Below, piece by piece: positions 20,705 through 29,391 of a stretch of DNA of 64,000 nucleotides. Every line of letters starts with the position of its first letter. The stretch's first letter is position 1. The DNA lies in contig JAXHLY010000003.1 in assembly GCA_034521715.1 (NCBI GenBank), forward strand, positions 186,001 to 250,000, in the 5' to 3' direction. The notes under the pieces are model-generated. The model saw only the letters and a program-made list of their open reading frames with translations. It was not told the origin of the DNA and searched no databases. The position numbers were made by a program, and so were the translations under genes. The stretch is from Methylohalomonas sp034521715 (GTDB taxonomy: Bacteria; Pseudomonadota; Gammaproteobacteria; Methylohalomonadales; Methylohalomonadaceae).

Positions 20705-21334
20705 ATGCTGACCCGTCTCGAAGAGAAGATTCTGCAGTTCATTACGCGCTATATCGCCCGGCAGGGCCATGCCCCGACCCTGGAAGAGATTGGCGAGGGA
20801 GTGGGTGTCCGTTCACGGGGAACGGTACATCGCTATATACAATCACTCGTGGACAAGGGCCATGTTTATCGGGAAGGCCGGAGCTGGCGCTCGCTGCGCC
20901 TGACGGGAGAGCGTAGCAAACGCTCACTGACATTACCTCTGGCAGGCCGTATTGCCGCCGGTAACCCGATCGAGGCCATTCCCGGCGAAGAGGAACTGGA
21001 CCTGGGCAGCCTGTTCGGGGGGCCGGATCGGTTTGCACTGAGGGTCAAGGGTGACTCGATGATCGAGGCCGGCATTCTCGACGGTGACTATGTGGTACTC
21101 CGCCAGACCGTCACCGCCCGCGACGGCGATATCGTGGTTGCGCTTATCGACGGCGAAGAGGCCACCCTGAAGCGTTTCCGCCATAACGGCCGGCAGATTG
21201 AGTTGATTCCCGAAAACAGCGAACTCACCCCGCTCGTTTACCCCCCGGACCGCGTTCAGATCCAGGGAGTACTGATCGGACAGTTGCGTGGCTACCAGCA
21301 GGGCAGTGGCGGCCCGGGAAATAAACCCGCTTAA
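20705..21334 (+). CDS. lexA: LexA repressor
   Basis: SOS repressor and self-cleaving peptidase of 209 residues from MLTRLEEKIL. The N-terminal winged helix-turn-helix includes TLEEIGEGVGVRSRGTVHRYI. The cleavage site is Ala80-Gly81 (LPLAGRIAAG), the catalytic serine is Ser118 (GDSMIEAGILDGDYV) and the lysine is Lys156 (EEATLKRF). An upstream in-frame ATG at 20681 would add MENEWRTL and is less likely because GGAGAAC sits just before 20705. The recognition helix (RSRGTVHRYI) differs from the E. coli form, so the SOS box may differ; I could not identify it. It is followed 12 bp later by a small gene. Confidence 0.93.
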   Translation: MLTRLEEKILQFITRYIARQGHAPTLEEIGEGVGVRSRGTVHRYIQSLVDKGHVYREGRSWRSLRLTGERSKRSLTLPLAGRIAAGNPIEAIPGEEELDLGSLFGGPDRFALRVKGDSMIEAGILDGDYVVLRQTVTARDGDIVVALIDGEEATLKRFRHNGRQIELIPENSELTPLVYPPDRVQIQGVLIGQLRGYQQGSGGPGNKPA

Positions 21335-21346
21335 GGAGAAATTGCC

Positions 21347-21556
21347 ATGCGCTGGAAACCGTCAGCGGACTGGCCTGTCGGCGCTGCCTTCGTTAAAACC
21401 GCCCCCACAGTGACCTATCGCCCGGAAACGACGCTGCTGGTGCGGGCTGCGCCGGCACATCCCCGCACCGTGGTCACAGCCACGCCGGGTCAACGGCCGC
21501 TGAAACGTCCCGGGCAGCCGAAAGACAGTCCGCAACTGGAACTGGATCTGGAATGA
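21347..21556 (+). CDS. small proline-rich protein in lexA operon, function unknown
   Basis: 69 residues beginning MRWKPSADWPVGAAFV and ending PKDSPQLELDLE. It is proline-rich with two tryptophans and an acidic tail; no transmembrane helix. A strong ribosome site (AAGGAGAAA) precedes the ATG, and it starts 12 bp after lexA, so it is almost certainly cotranscribed and part of the SOS response. The LELDLE tail is reminiscent of beta-clamp-binding peptides (QLxLF-type) but does not match the consensus. I do not recognise a family. Confidence 0.6.
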   Translation: MRWKPSADWPVGAAFVKTAPTVTYRPETTLLVRAAPAHPRTVVTATPGQRPLKRPGQPKDSPQLELDLE

Positions 21557-21602
21557 CCGTCACGCGGTGTTATTAAGTGGTTGTCTGTACCAGCAATAAA
21601 AA

Positions 21603-21653
21603 GGCCCGGAGCCACCCTATCAGGGGGGAGGAGGGCGAGGGTAACTCCGGGCC
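21603..21653 (-). terminator. terminator of the antiporter gene
   Basis: On the minus strand GGCCCGGAG...CTCCGGGCC (perfect 9-bp arms, with an inner ACCCT/AGGGT pairing) is followed by TTTTTATT. It lies about 140 bp after the antiporter stop. Confidence 0.65.
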
Positions 21654-21730
21654 CAGCCACAAACAAAACATCAGGGAGGTACAAATGATGTCTCGCGAGA
21701 TGAAGTCTAATAGATGCACCGGAAAATCAA

Positions 21731-21746
21731 TGTGAACAGGCTCACA
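21731..21746. promoter_or_regulatory. CRP-like site TGTGA-N6-TCACA, no obvious target
   Basis: TGTGAACAGGCTCACA matches the CRP core but lies between the convergent lexA operon and antiporter gene, with no promoter-proximal gene. A GGGAGG ribosome-site-like sequence and a 16-codon reading frame (MMSREMKSN) precede it at 21674-21735. May be chance. Confidence 0.3.
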
Positions 21747-21789
21747 GACTCGATCCTGGATTCAGGAAATGCGAATTTCATCACAGTAT

Positions 21790-23674
21790 TCACTCCCCGC
21801 TCATGTCAGGAAGGTCATCCGACAGCGATTCTTCCTCTTTTTCCTCCTCGGCGTGCCGGGCCTTGTAGGTTAAACTCGAGTTCTCCGGCGCTATCAGGCT
21901 GACAATTGTCCAACTGGCCTCTGGTTCCAGCGGTTTATCGGCGGTAAATACAGACAGCTCCTCCTTGCTATCAAGGGCAAACAAGGGGATGCAGCGATCC
22001 CGGTACTTCTTCAGGTATTCGTCGAAGCCAAAGGATTCGCTGAGCTGGGTGGTATGCAGCTTGGCATCGGCACGCAGCCAGCCGGCCAGCATCGCATGTG
22101 TTACCTCTTCGCCGAACAGGCGGTGCCCACGGTGTTTGTTGGCAATGCTGTGTTTTTCGCTGGTAGCCTGTTCCCGTGATGTCTGTAATTGATACAGATT
22201 ATTGTCGCCGTATTCGGATTTGAACCGCATAATGGCCAGGGAATCAAAATTTGTACGACCCGACATGGCGAGCAGGCGCCCGATGCCAACAAGATCGAGA
22301 TGGGTGTCGGCGTGTTCGGAGATCGGATTACCGTAATAAACGGGCAAACCATCCATACGAGCGGCACGGGTATTTTCCCAGTTGCTGTCGGTGAGCAGGA
22401 CTTTATATTCCTTTTCCTTAAGCGCCTTGCCAATCGCGCGGGCCACATTACCGGCGCCGATGATCAAGAAACCCTTGGGTGGAGGCTCAGCGACCCTGAG
22501 CAGTCTGGCAAGTGGTGCTGCAGTCGCGCTTTGAATGACGGACCGTGCCAATAATCACGGTGAAAGTCAGTGGTACGATGAATTCCGCGTTGAGATAGCC
22601 AATTTCCTCCAGTCGCAGTGCAAATACCGCAGCCACTGCCGCGGCAACAATGCCGCGCGGCCCTATCCATGCAATCAGGGTTTTTTCACGCCAGTTCAGA
22701 TCCGAGCCCCAGGATGACAGGGCGACAGCCAGCGGTCGTGCCAGAAACATGATGATCGCCAGTACGCCGAGCGCAGGCCAGCCGATGTCGACAAACTGGT
22801 GCAGTTCGACACGTGCTGCCAGGATGATGAACAGGGCGGAGATCAGCAGCAGGCTCAGGGTTTCCTTGAAGTTGAGTATGTCCTCGATATCAAGCTCACG
22901 GATGTTGGCCATGGCCATGCCCATGATCGTAACGGCCAGCAGGCCGGATTCATGCTGCAGGAGATCGGAAACGGCAAACGTGCCTATGACCACGGAGAGT
23001 ACAAACATGTTACGCAGGTACTCGGGGATCAGGTGGCGGCGCAGGATGAAACCGGTGACAACGGCCGCCAGCATCCCTATAACAACGCCGATAGTGATGG
23101 TTTTGAAAAATGTCAGTAGAACCGTACCCAGGGCGGCGGAGGCCTTCCCGGAGAGGATGAAGTTATAGACCAGCACGGCGAGCAGCGCCCCGAGCGGATC
23201 GATAATGATTCCCTCCCAGCGCAGGACATTGGAAATTTTGGCATTCGGTCGGACGCTGCGGAGCATGGGCACGATCACGGTCGGCCCGGTTACCACCACA
23301 ATCGCGCCGAACAGCGTCGCCAGTCCGACAGAGAAATTCAGCAGATAATAGGCGGCCAGTCCGCTGACCAGCCAGGTAATGCCGGCGCCGATCGTGATCA
23401 GGTTACGGACGACCTTTCCCAGACCGCGTATTTCGGACAGTTTTAAAGTCAGGCTGCCTTCAAAGAGAATGACGGCAACGGACAGTGATATGAAGGGGAA
23501 AAGCAGATCGCTGAACAGGGCATCGGGATTCAGGTAACCAACGACCGGCCCGATAACGATACCGGTTATAAGCAGATATAGTATGGCGGGCAGGCGTGTC
23601 AGCCATGCCAGTATCTGGCAGGCGATGCCGGCCCCGGCGATGGCGGCCAGTATAAGCAGTGTATTACCGCCCAT
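21790..23674 (-). CDS. NhaP-type cation/proton antiporter with TrkA-N domain, frameshifted
   Basis: About 628 residues. The N-terminal half is a CPA1 sodium (or potassium)/proton antiporter: many membrane helices, including LPAILYLLITGIVIGPVVGYL, the GAIVVVTGPTVIVPMLRSVR motif, GIIIDPLGALLAVLVY and WIGPRGIVAAAVAAVFAL. A small indel near 22545 shifts the frame within IIGT, and the protein continues as a cytosolic TrkA-N nucleotide-binding domain (KGFLIIGAGNVARAIGKAL) with an acidic C-terminal tail. It probably exports Na+ or K+ under nucleotide control. The following gene starts 27 bp away on the same strand. Confidence 0.85.
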
Positions 23675-23700
23675 TCAGCATCCTGGATCGAACAGCCCTG

Positions 23701-24330
23701 TTAGTTTACTGCGGGTTTGTAGTTAACGTCACGCCGGCTCAGATCCTGCTTGGCATTTTTCAGCATCTTTAATGTTTCCTGCCGTATTTTCTGTTGTTGG
23801 CCTTCGCGGGTAAACAGGGAGAAAACGACAACGATGTTACCTACAGCAAGGGCGCCCTGGGTCAGATATTGATATTCGTCTTTGCCAGCATCCATATCCG
23901 TAAGATCAAACAGATATCCGATACCGGAATGACCCACGACCTCTTCAAGATCAAGCGAATGCTGGTCAGCCTGCTCCAGTATATTCTGGCCGACATTTTC
24001 AACGAATCTACGCAGATTATGCGGATCAGTCAGTTCGCGCAGTGCGTCGGTTGACCAGAATATTCCAACGGAAAGCTGAAATGTGTCCGGCCCCTTGAAA
24101 GGATGAAAGGAAATAATGGGAAAACTGTCATCCTCCGGCTTATAGAATGTTGCCTGCCACTCAACGGGGACATCCATAATCAAGGTGCCGTGGTCGGGAA
24201 TTTCATATTCCTCGCGACCGGTTTCATTGTCAGCCCTGGCCGGTTTGCCGGCCAGCATGACGGCGGCTACAAGCATGAACAGCAGAGAAATATGTCGCTT
24301 CATGATTCGATCAATATTGATGGGTTTCAT
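23701..24330 (-). CDS. exported protein of unknown function
   Basis: 209 residues with a signal peptide whose core is ISLLFMLVAAVMLAGKPARA, followed by a soluble domain (EYEIPDHGTLIMDVPVEWQ, ISFHPFKGPDTFQLSVGIFW, then an alternating beta/alpha pattern). Predicted periplasmic. The ATG overlaps the stop of the upstream HExxH gene as ATGA, which supports this start and translational coupling; an internal ATG nine codons later is an alternative. It also lies directly upstream of the antiporter. I do not recognise a named family. Confidence 0.7.
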   Translation of the reverse strand: MKPINIDRIMKRHISLLFMLVAAVMLAGKPARADNETGREEYEIPDHGTLIMDVPVEWQATFYKPEDDSFPIISFHPFKGPDTFQLSVGIFWSTDALRELTDPHNLRRFVENVGQNILEQADQHSLDLEEVVGHSGIGYLFDLTDMDAGKDEYQYLTQGALAVGNIVVVFSLFTREGQQQKIRQETLKMLKNAKQDLSRRDVNYKPAVN

Positions 24331-24767
24331 TTATTGACGTTTGCATCCGCCGGGCGTTCCCCGCTACCGTGACATGGTGGCAGGACCATGCGGATAAATG
24401 CCACTTCGCCGTAGGCCCGGGCTACATATTCACGCTGAATGGCGTAGGCTTCGCGTTCACGCTTGACGTGATCCGAACAGTCTGAGGCATTGTAACGGCC
24501 GCTTTGGTGCTGCAGGTAATGGACGAACTCGTGCACCAGCAGGCTGCGGCTGAACCTGTCGTCGCGATCGCGCAGGCGGTCGTCGATAAATACGGTCCCC
24601 TTGTGGTCGTACCAGCCGAGTGTACGGCAATTCTTGCTGCGGCAGACCTCCTCAATAAAGAAACTTTCCGGGCGGTATTCCACCCGCGGCAGATTTTCAG
24701 GCATGGAATAACTGGACAGATGCACGGCCCAGCCGAGCAGCACAGCAATGGTCTCTTCCACGCCCAT
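24327..24767 (-). CDS. HExxH-motif putative zinc peptidase-like protein
   Basis: About 146 residues. The zinc-metallopeptidase motif is HEFVH (in LLVHEFVHYLQHQSG), with a downstream glutamate in REREAYAIQREYVARAYG that could be the third ligand, the arrangement of a minimal gluzincin-like fold. Four cysteines (EVCRSKNC, NASDCSD, LPPCHG) suggest an exported disulfide-bonded protein, although no clean signal peptide is seen. ATG at 24812 would add 15 residues. Coupled to the next gene by an ATGA overlap. Catalysis is unproven. Confidence 0.6.
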   Translation of the reverse strand: MGVEETIAVLLGWAVHLSSYSMPENLPRVEYRPESFFIEEVCRSKNCRTLGWYDHKGTVFIDDRLRDRDDRFSRSLLVHEFVHYLQHQSGRYNASDCSDHVKREREAYAIQREYVARAYGEVAFIRMVLPPCHGSGERPADANVNK

Positions 24768-24908
24768 GCCGGCACTATACCCCAATCCCGGGATGCCTCG
24801 CGCCCCCGCCATGCCTGTTAGTGCACCGCAACGTATGAGATAATTTGCGCCCGCTAGTCAGATTACAGAGCAGGGGTGCCACCATCCCCCAGAGGTCCAC
24901 AGCAGAAG

Positions 24909-26147
24909 ATGTCAGCACAATTTGGTTCCCAGGGCCGGCGCGGGAGTGTCGGCGTAAAAGTAGGTCCCGTACAGGTAGGCGGCAGCGCACCGATTGTTGT
25001 TCAGTCGATGACCAATACAGACACCGCCGATGCGGAGGCAACCGCCAGACAGGTCCAGCAGCTGGCAGCCGCGGGCTCGGAACTCGTCCGTATTACCGTG
25101 AATACCGAAGCTGCAGCAGCAGCGGTCGGTACCATCCGCGACAAACTGGAAAAGGTCGGCTGTCGCGTCCCGCTGGTCGGAGACTTCCACTATAATGGCC
25201 ACATGTTGTTGACCAAATACCCTGAGTGCGCCGAGGCCCTGGCCAAATACCGTATCAATCCGGGTAACGTTGGTTTCGGCCGCAAGAAAGACAGCCAGTT
25301 CGGCACCATGATCGAGAAGGCCATCGAGTACGACAAGCCGGTCAGGATCGGTGTCAACTGGGGCAGCCTCGACCAGAATCTGCTGGCCGAACTCATGGAC
25401 AAGAATGCACAGTTGCCGGAGCCCAAAGAGGCCGAGGAAGTCATGCGCGAGGCACTGGTTGTTTCGGCGATCAGCAATGCTGAAAAGGCCGAGGAAATCG
25501 GTTTGCAGCGCGAGCGTATCGTGTTGTCATGCAAGGTCAGCGGCGTGCAGCAATTGATAGCCGTCTACCGCGATTTGGCCCGGCGTTGCGATTACGCTCT
25601 GCACCTGGGGCTGACCGAGGCCGGCATGGGCTCGAAAGGCATTGTTGCCTCCAGTGCCGCAATGGGTGTGCTTCTGCAGGAAGGCATCGGCGACACCATC
25701 CGCGTTTCACTGACACCGGAGCCGGACGGTGATCGGGCCAAAGAGGTCATTGTGGCCCAGGAACTCCTGCAGACCATGGGTCTGCGTTCCTTTACACCGC
25801 TGGTTACCGCCTGTCCCGGTTGCGGCCGCACGACCAGCACCTATTTCCAGAAACTGGCCGACCAGATCCAGGCCTATGTCCGCAGCCAGATGCCGATCTG
25901 GCGGGAAAAGTACCAGGGCGTCGAAGACATGAGCCTGGCAGTGATGGGCTGTGTCGTGAACGGTCCCGGCGAAAGCAAACATGCCGATATCGGCATCAGC
26001 CTGCCGGGTACCGGCGAGGCGCCGGTCGCGCCGGTTTTTATCGACGGCAAAAAGGCCATGACCCTGCGTGGCGACAACATCGCCGAGGAATTCCAGCAGA
26101 TCGTGGATGAATATGTCGAGCGCCGTTATTCCCGCAAAGCCTCCTGA
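24909..26147 (+). CDS. ispG: 4-hydroxy-3-methylbut-2-enyl diphosphate synthase (flavodoxin), IspG/GcpE
   Basis: A 412-residue 4Fe-4S enzyme of the non-mevalonate isoprenoid pathway that converts MEcPP to HMBPP. It has the N-terminal TIM-barrel block (PIVVQSMTNTDTADAEAT, VPLVGDFHYNGH, YRINPGNVGFGRKKD) and the C-terminal cluster-binding domain with TACPGCGRTTSTYFQ and MGCVVNGPGESKHADIG, which together supply the three cysteine ligands. Intact. MSAQFGSQGRRGSVGVKVG was chosen as start; an ATG 33 bp upstream is possible. It is divergent from the HExxH gene. Confidence 0.96.
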   Translation: MSAQFGSQGRRGSVGVKVGPVQVGGSAPIVVQSMTNTDTADAEATARQVQQLAAAGSELVRITVNTEAAAAAVGTIRDKLEKVGCRVPLVGDFHYNGHMLLTKYPECAEALAKYRINPGNVGFGRKKDSQFGTMIEKAIEYDKPVRIGVNWGSLDQNLLAELMDKNAQLPEPKEAEEVMREALVVSAISNAEKAEEIGLQRERIVLSCKVSGVQQLIAVYRDLARRCDYALHLGLTEAGMGSKGIVASSAAMGVLLQEGIGDTIRVSLTPEPDGDRAKEVIVAQELLQTMGLRSFTPLVTACPGCGRTTSTYFQKLADQIQAYVRSQMPIWREKYQGVEDMSLAVMGCVVNGPGESKHADIGISLPGTGEAPVAPVFIDGKKAMTLRGDNIAEEFQQIVDEYVERRYSRKAS

Positions 26148-26169
26148 ATTACCCCCCGATATGCTATAT

Positions 26170-26185
26170 TGTGCGATAACGCACA
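26170..26185. promoter_or_regulatory. palindrome TGTGCG-ATAA-CGCACA upstream of OmpA-like gene 1
   Basis: Perfect 6-bp arms with a 4-base spacer, 308 bp before the OmpA-like start. It matches the pattern TGTRCG-N4-CGYACA of two sites at 36494 and 36589, next to the Crp/Fnr gene and the second OmpA-like gene. Confidence 0.5.
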
Positions 26186-26492
26186 GAGAGCGGTTTCACT
26201 GTGGTCTAGGTTGAATAAAGAAGCGAATTGAAGCCCTGAATCAAGTGATACGACAGTTTCCCGTAGTAGGGACAAAGGCCCTCCTGTCTGGTTGGGCAGG
26301 GCCAGTTAGAGCTTTCGTGCCTGTTTGTGGGATAAGCGGGCATATCGTTAGTCATGTCCGGAAAATCGGAATCATTTATTTTCTGAAAGTCACAGGCTGC
26401 TGCAGTGAATATCTGACAGCTGTAATACAATTCAATCAATATCTTATGCAATCACACTGTCCAATTACATCCCAATTTAGGGAGGATGAATC
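26186..26492 (+). other. long leader/intergenic region of OmpA-like gene 1
   Basis: About 300 bases with no credible gene. It holds a hairpin GGCCCT...AGGGCC (26277-26303) and ends with the ribosome site GGGAGG before the ATG. It does not match a riboswitch that I can recognise. May be a structured 5' leader or a small RNA. Confidence 0.35.
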
Positions 26493-27254
26493 ATGAACAA
26501 GCTTTTTATTAAGGCCGTTTCGATCGGACTGGCAACTTTGGCAGTATCGGTTTCGGCCCCGGTGTTTGCTGATGATGTCGGCTACTGGACAAGTTCTGCC
26601 GGCAAGGTCTGGAAGAACAGATTCGGGGAATGCTGGCGTAGCGGTGGCTGGAGCTCGGATATGGCGGTGGAAGAATGTGATCCCGTCAGTCGGGATGAAC
26701 CTGAACCCGAGCCCGAGGGCTTGCTGGATTCTGACGGCGACGGGGTGCCGGATTTCCGTGACTGGTGCGCCGGCACGCCTGCCGGTGTCGAGGTCGATAA
26801 CCGTGGTTGCCCGCTGGATTCCGATGGTGACGGCGTTCCCGACTATCTGGATCGCTGCCCGAATACCGCGGCCAATACCAGAGTCGACGAGCATGGTTGC
26901 CCCTATCCAGGAACTGCATTGTTTACCCTGGAAGGCGTCCACTTCGAATTTGACAGCGCCAGGCTCAAGTCGAGTGCAGAAGCCATCTTGCAACAGGCGG
27001 TACGCAAGCTAAGGGACAACTCGGGTGTCGCAGTCGATGTGGTTGGCCATACCGACAGCACCGGACCGGATGCCTATAATCGGGACCTGTCCAAGCGTCG
27101 CGCCCAGTCGGTTGCCGATTATCTGACAGCCAACGGCATCAGTTCCAGCCGTCTTACGGTCCGCGGCGAGGGTGAGAGCAACCCGGTTACCAGCAATGAC
27201 ACCAGGGAAGGCCGGGCCATGAACAGGCGCGTTGAGTTAACCGTAGGCGAGTAA
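26493..27254 (+). CDS. OmpA-family protein with thrombospondin type 3 repeats (paralogue 1)
   Basis: A 253-residue cell-envelope protein. A signal peptide (MNKLFIKAVSIGLATLAVSVSAPVFA) is followed by a short tryptophan-rich domain (DDVGYWTSSAGKVW, FGECWRSGGW), two calcium-binding type 3 repeats (DSDGDGVPDFRDWC, DSDGDGVPDYLDRC), and an OmpA C-terminal peptidoglycan-binding domain (VHFEFDSARLKSSA, VVGHTDSTGPDAYNRDLSKRRAQSV) with the Asp and Arg used to hold diaminopimelate. There is no N-terminal 8-strand barrel, so it probably tethers peptidoglycan from the periplasm. It shares the full layout with the gene at 37184. A clear terminator follows. Confidence 0.9.
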   Translation: MNKLFIKAVSIGLATLAVSVSAPVFADDVGYWTSSAGKVWKNRFGECWRSGGWSSDMAVEECDPVSRDEPEPEPEGLLDSDGDGVPDFRDWCAGTPAGVEVDNRGCPLDSDGDGVPDYLDRCPNTAANTRVDEHGCPYPGTALFTLEGVHFEFDSARLKSSAEAILQQAVRKLRDNSGVAVDVVGHTDSTGPDAYNRDLSKRRAQSVADYLTANGISSSRLTVRGEGESNPVTSNDTREGRAMNRRVELTVGE

Positions 27255-27282
27255 CAGCAACAGGCAAGCAGCTGTAAAATTA

Positions 27283-27314
27283 GCCGCCGATAAGTTCTAT
27301 CGGCGGCTTTTTTT
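27283..27314 (+). terminator. Rho-independent terminator of OmpA-like gene 1
   Basis: GCCGCCGATA-AGTTC-TATCGGCGGC followed by TTTTTTT: perfect 10-bp stem and T-run, 28 bp after the stop. Confidence 0.93.
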
Positions 27315-27338
27315 ATGCCCGGAATCCGGATGCCTCGA

Positions 27339-28061
27339 TCAGGCGAAATTCAGATCGAACTGTGAGCCGTGTATAAAATCGCGCTCGACCCAGTCAATAA
27401 CCGGTTGCCATTGCTTTCTGTCGCGACTGGTACGGGATGCGGGCTTGACTTCAAAAATGCCGCGGCCCTGTTCTGCCGCACGTACATACTGCTGGGTATC
27501 ACGCAGGATCGTGATCAATGGAAACTGCAGTTGCTGCAGAAAACGATTGAGTGACTGGTAGATAATCGTGTTGGATTTCACGCGGTTGGCAATAACACCG
27601 ACCCTGGCGCCGGATGCCTTGACCCGCGCATCAAGCAGCAGTTCGGCAATGAAATTGGCGGCCGAATGGATATCGGCATCGGAGGGTAGTACCGGGATAA
27701 TAATGTAATCGGTTTCCCGGACCAGCTCCTGCAGATCGGGGCCGCGCAGGCCGGCAGGTGTATCAATGATAACGCGCTGCGTACCCGGCGGCAGACGCAT
27801 GTTGAAGCTACGGGTCATCTGTCCGGAACGTGCTGTCGCATTAATCCCGTGTATCAATGGCATCGATTCATCACGCAGGTTCAGCCAGCGTAGCGAAGTG
27901 CCCTGCGGATCGTGGTCGATCATCACGGTTTTCGAGCCACTGCTGGCATAGTAGCTGGCCAGATTGGTCGAGATCATCGACTTGCCGCATCCGCCCTTCC
28001 AGTTCAGGACGGTAATGCGGCGGATATTGGCCGTCAGATTGGGTATGGAATACAAGCCCAT
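27339..28061 (-). CDS. ParA/MinD-family ATPase (orphan)
   Basis: 240 residues from MGLYSIPNLTANIRR. It has the deviant Walker A of ParA proteins (NWKGGCGKSMISTNLA), DHDPQGTSLRWL as Walker A-prime, and VIIDTPAGLRGPDLQELV as Walker B, then the IPVLPSDADIHSAANFI segment. Such ATPases position plasmids, chromosomes or protein complexes. There is no ParB, chemotaxis or plasmid gene beside it, so its cargo is unknown. Intact. It faces the OmpA-like gene and shares its terminator region. Confidence 0.85.
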   Translation of the reverse strand: MGLYSIPNLTANIRRITVLNWKGGCGKSMISTNLASYYASSGSKTVMIDHDPQGTSLRWLNLRDESMPLIHGINATARSGQMTRSFNMRLPPGTQRVIIDTPAGLRGPDLQELVRETDYIIIPVLPSDADIHSAANFIAELLLDARVKASGARVGVIANRVKSNTIIYQSLNRFLQQLQFPLITILRDTQQYVRAAEQGRGIFEVKPASRTSRDRKQWQPVIDWVERDFIHGSQFDLNFA

Positions 28062-28354
28062 AGTGTCATTTATTACATGTACTTTTAAGGTTATCTGGCT
28101 AACTTCCTGATAAGTAATAGCACGTTTGGTGACAATGCGCCAAAAATTGCACAATCTGGTGCTCCCATGGCCGCATGAGGTGCCGTTCCAGGACGTCAGT
28201 TTGGCGTTGCCGATGGTACGGTGATCATGCCCTCCGTGAGGGCAATTGGAATCGGTGGTTCAACAGCCGGGTACTACTGCGACAAACCTCCCATTAATAT
28301 GTGCTCGCTACTTGTGCTTTCAGGGCTGATATTGGCTATTGCAGGCGGCCATAT
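28062..28354. other. intergenic region between parA-like and ars genes
   Basis: About 290 bases with no coding sequence I can support; it becomes AT-rich toward the arsR start and probably holds the divergent promoters. Confidence 0.5.
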
Positions 28355-28374
28355 ATTTCAATATTATTTGAAAT
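28355..28374. promoter_or_regulatory. candidate ArsR operator ATTTCAA-N6-TTGAAAT
   Basis: Perfect 7-bp inverted repeat with a 6-base AT-only spacer that ends on the arsR start codon. ArsR repressors usually bind such AT-rich palindromes at their own promoter. Assignment is by position. Confidence 0.5.
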
Positions 28375-28709
28375 GATGAAACGTCAAACGGCCATTAATG
28401 CCTTTGCAGCCTTGGCGCATGATGTGCGCCTGGGGATATTCCAGCGGCTGGTAGAGGCCGGGCCCGAGGGCATGGCCGCCGGCCGAAATCGCCGACAGAC
28501 TGCACATCAGCCCGTCCAGCCTGACCTTTCATATCGCCCATCTGGAACGCGCCGGTCTGGTGCACTCGCAGCGTGATGGCCGTTCCATTATCTACTCCGC
28601 GGATTTCGGAGCCATGGGCGATCTGGTTGATTACCTCACGGACAAGTGTTGTGGCGGTTACCCGGAAGTCTGTCGTTCCCTCAGTAAAACCCGCCGCAGG
28701 GCTTCATAG
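28373..28709 (+). CDS. ArsR-family metalloregulator 1, frameshifted
   Basis: About 111 residues. It begins MMKRQTAINAFAALAHDVRLGIFQRLVEAGPEGM. An extra C near 28484 shifts the frame; the winged-helix continues as EIADRLHISPSSLTFHIAHLERAGLV and RDGRSIIYSADFGAM and ends in KCCGGYPEVCRSLSK. The C-terminal cysteines (CCGG, VC) are a plausible As(III) or metal site, as in C-terminal-site ArsR variants. Its stop overlaps the GTG start of arsC (TAGTG), giving tight coupling. Confidence 0.82.
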
Positions 28710-29134
28710 TGGCATATAAGGTGCTGTTTCTATGCACCGGCAATGCCTGTCGCAGCCAGATGGCCGAAGGCTGGTGCCGTTACCTGCATGGTGATGACAT
28801 CGAGCCTTGGTCGGCCGGTGTGATACCCCATGGTGTCGACCCGCGTGCTGTCAGCGTGATGGCCGAGGCCGGTGTGGATATCAGCCGGCATACTTCAAAG
28901 TACGTCGACAGCCTGCTCGAGATCCCCTTTGACTGGGTCGTTACCGTATGTGACAGCGCCGCAGAAGTCTGTCCGGTATTTCCCGGCAAGACAAGAATTC
29001 TGCATCATGGCTTTGAAGACCCGCCCCGGCTCGCCCGATCAGCCCGTACCGAAGAAGAGGCCCTGTCTCATTACCGCCGTATACGCGATGAAATTCGTGA
29101 TTTTATTGAACACTTGCCACAGCAGATAAATTAA
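28709..29134 (+). CDS. arsC: arsenate reductase, low-molecular-weight phosphatase (thioredoxin-type) family
   Basis: A 141-residue arsenate reductase converting As(V) to As(III). The P-loop CTGNACRSQMAEGW carries the nucleophile and the second cysteine, and the resolving pair is in VTVCDSAAEVCPVFPG. All cysteines of the thioredoxin-coupled mechanism are present, unlike the fusion protein at 30245. GTG start overlapping the arsR stop. Intact. Confidence 0.88.
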   Translation: MAYKVLFLCTGNACRSQMAEGWCRYLHGDDIEPWSAGVIPHGVDPRAVSVMAEAGVDISRHTSKYVDSLLEIPFDWVVTVCDSAAEVCPVFPGKTRILHHGFEDPPRLARSARTEEEALSHYRRIRDEIRDFIEHLPQQIN

Positions 29135-29391
29135 TCGACCGAAAGCGTGCGACCCTGTGGCCCGTTCGCGGAAGAAGGGCAGGTCAGTCGGAATCGCTGT
29201 GTTTTAGATAAGGGCAAATATAGACCGTATTCGGTACCAGAACGAGGCTGTGACACCGCCGGACAAGACTATGGTTCAAATGATCGAATGCGTTGTTGCT
29301 GATGGCAGTGGCCCGCATGCATGGTCGGTCGTGGCAAGGCTGCCATGATCATCTATCCGACGGGCTTGGACAGAATATTTGAACTCGTGGC

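Noticed and set aside
26186..26492. Riboswitch upstream of OmpA-like gene 1
   Set aside because: A hairpin exists, but I could not match a riboswitch class such as c-di-GMP or cobalamin; kept only as an unassigned leader.
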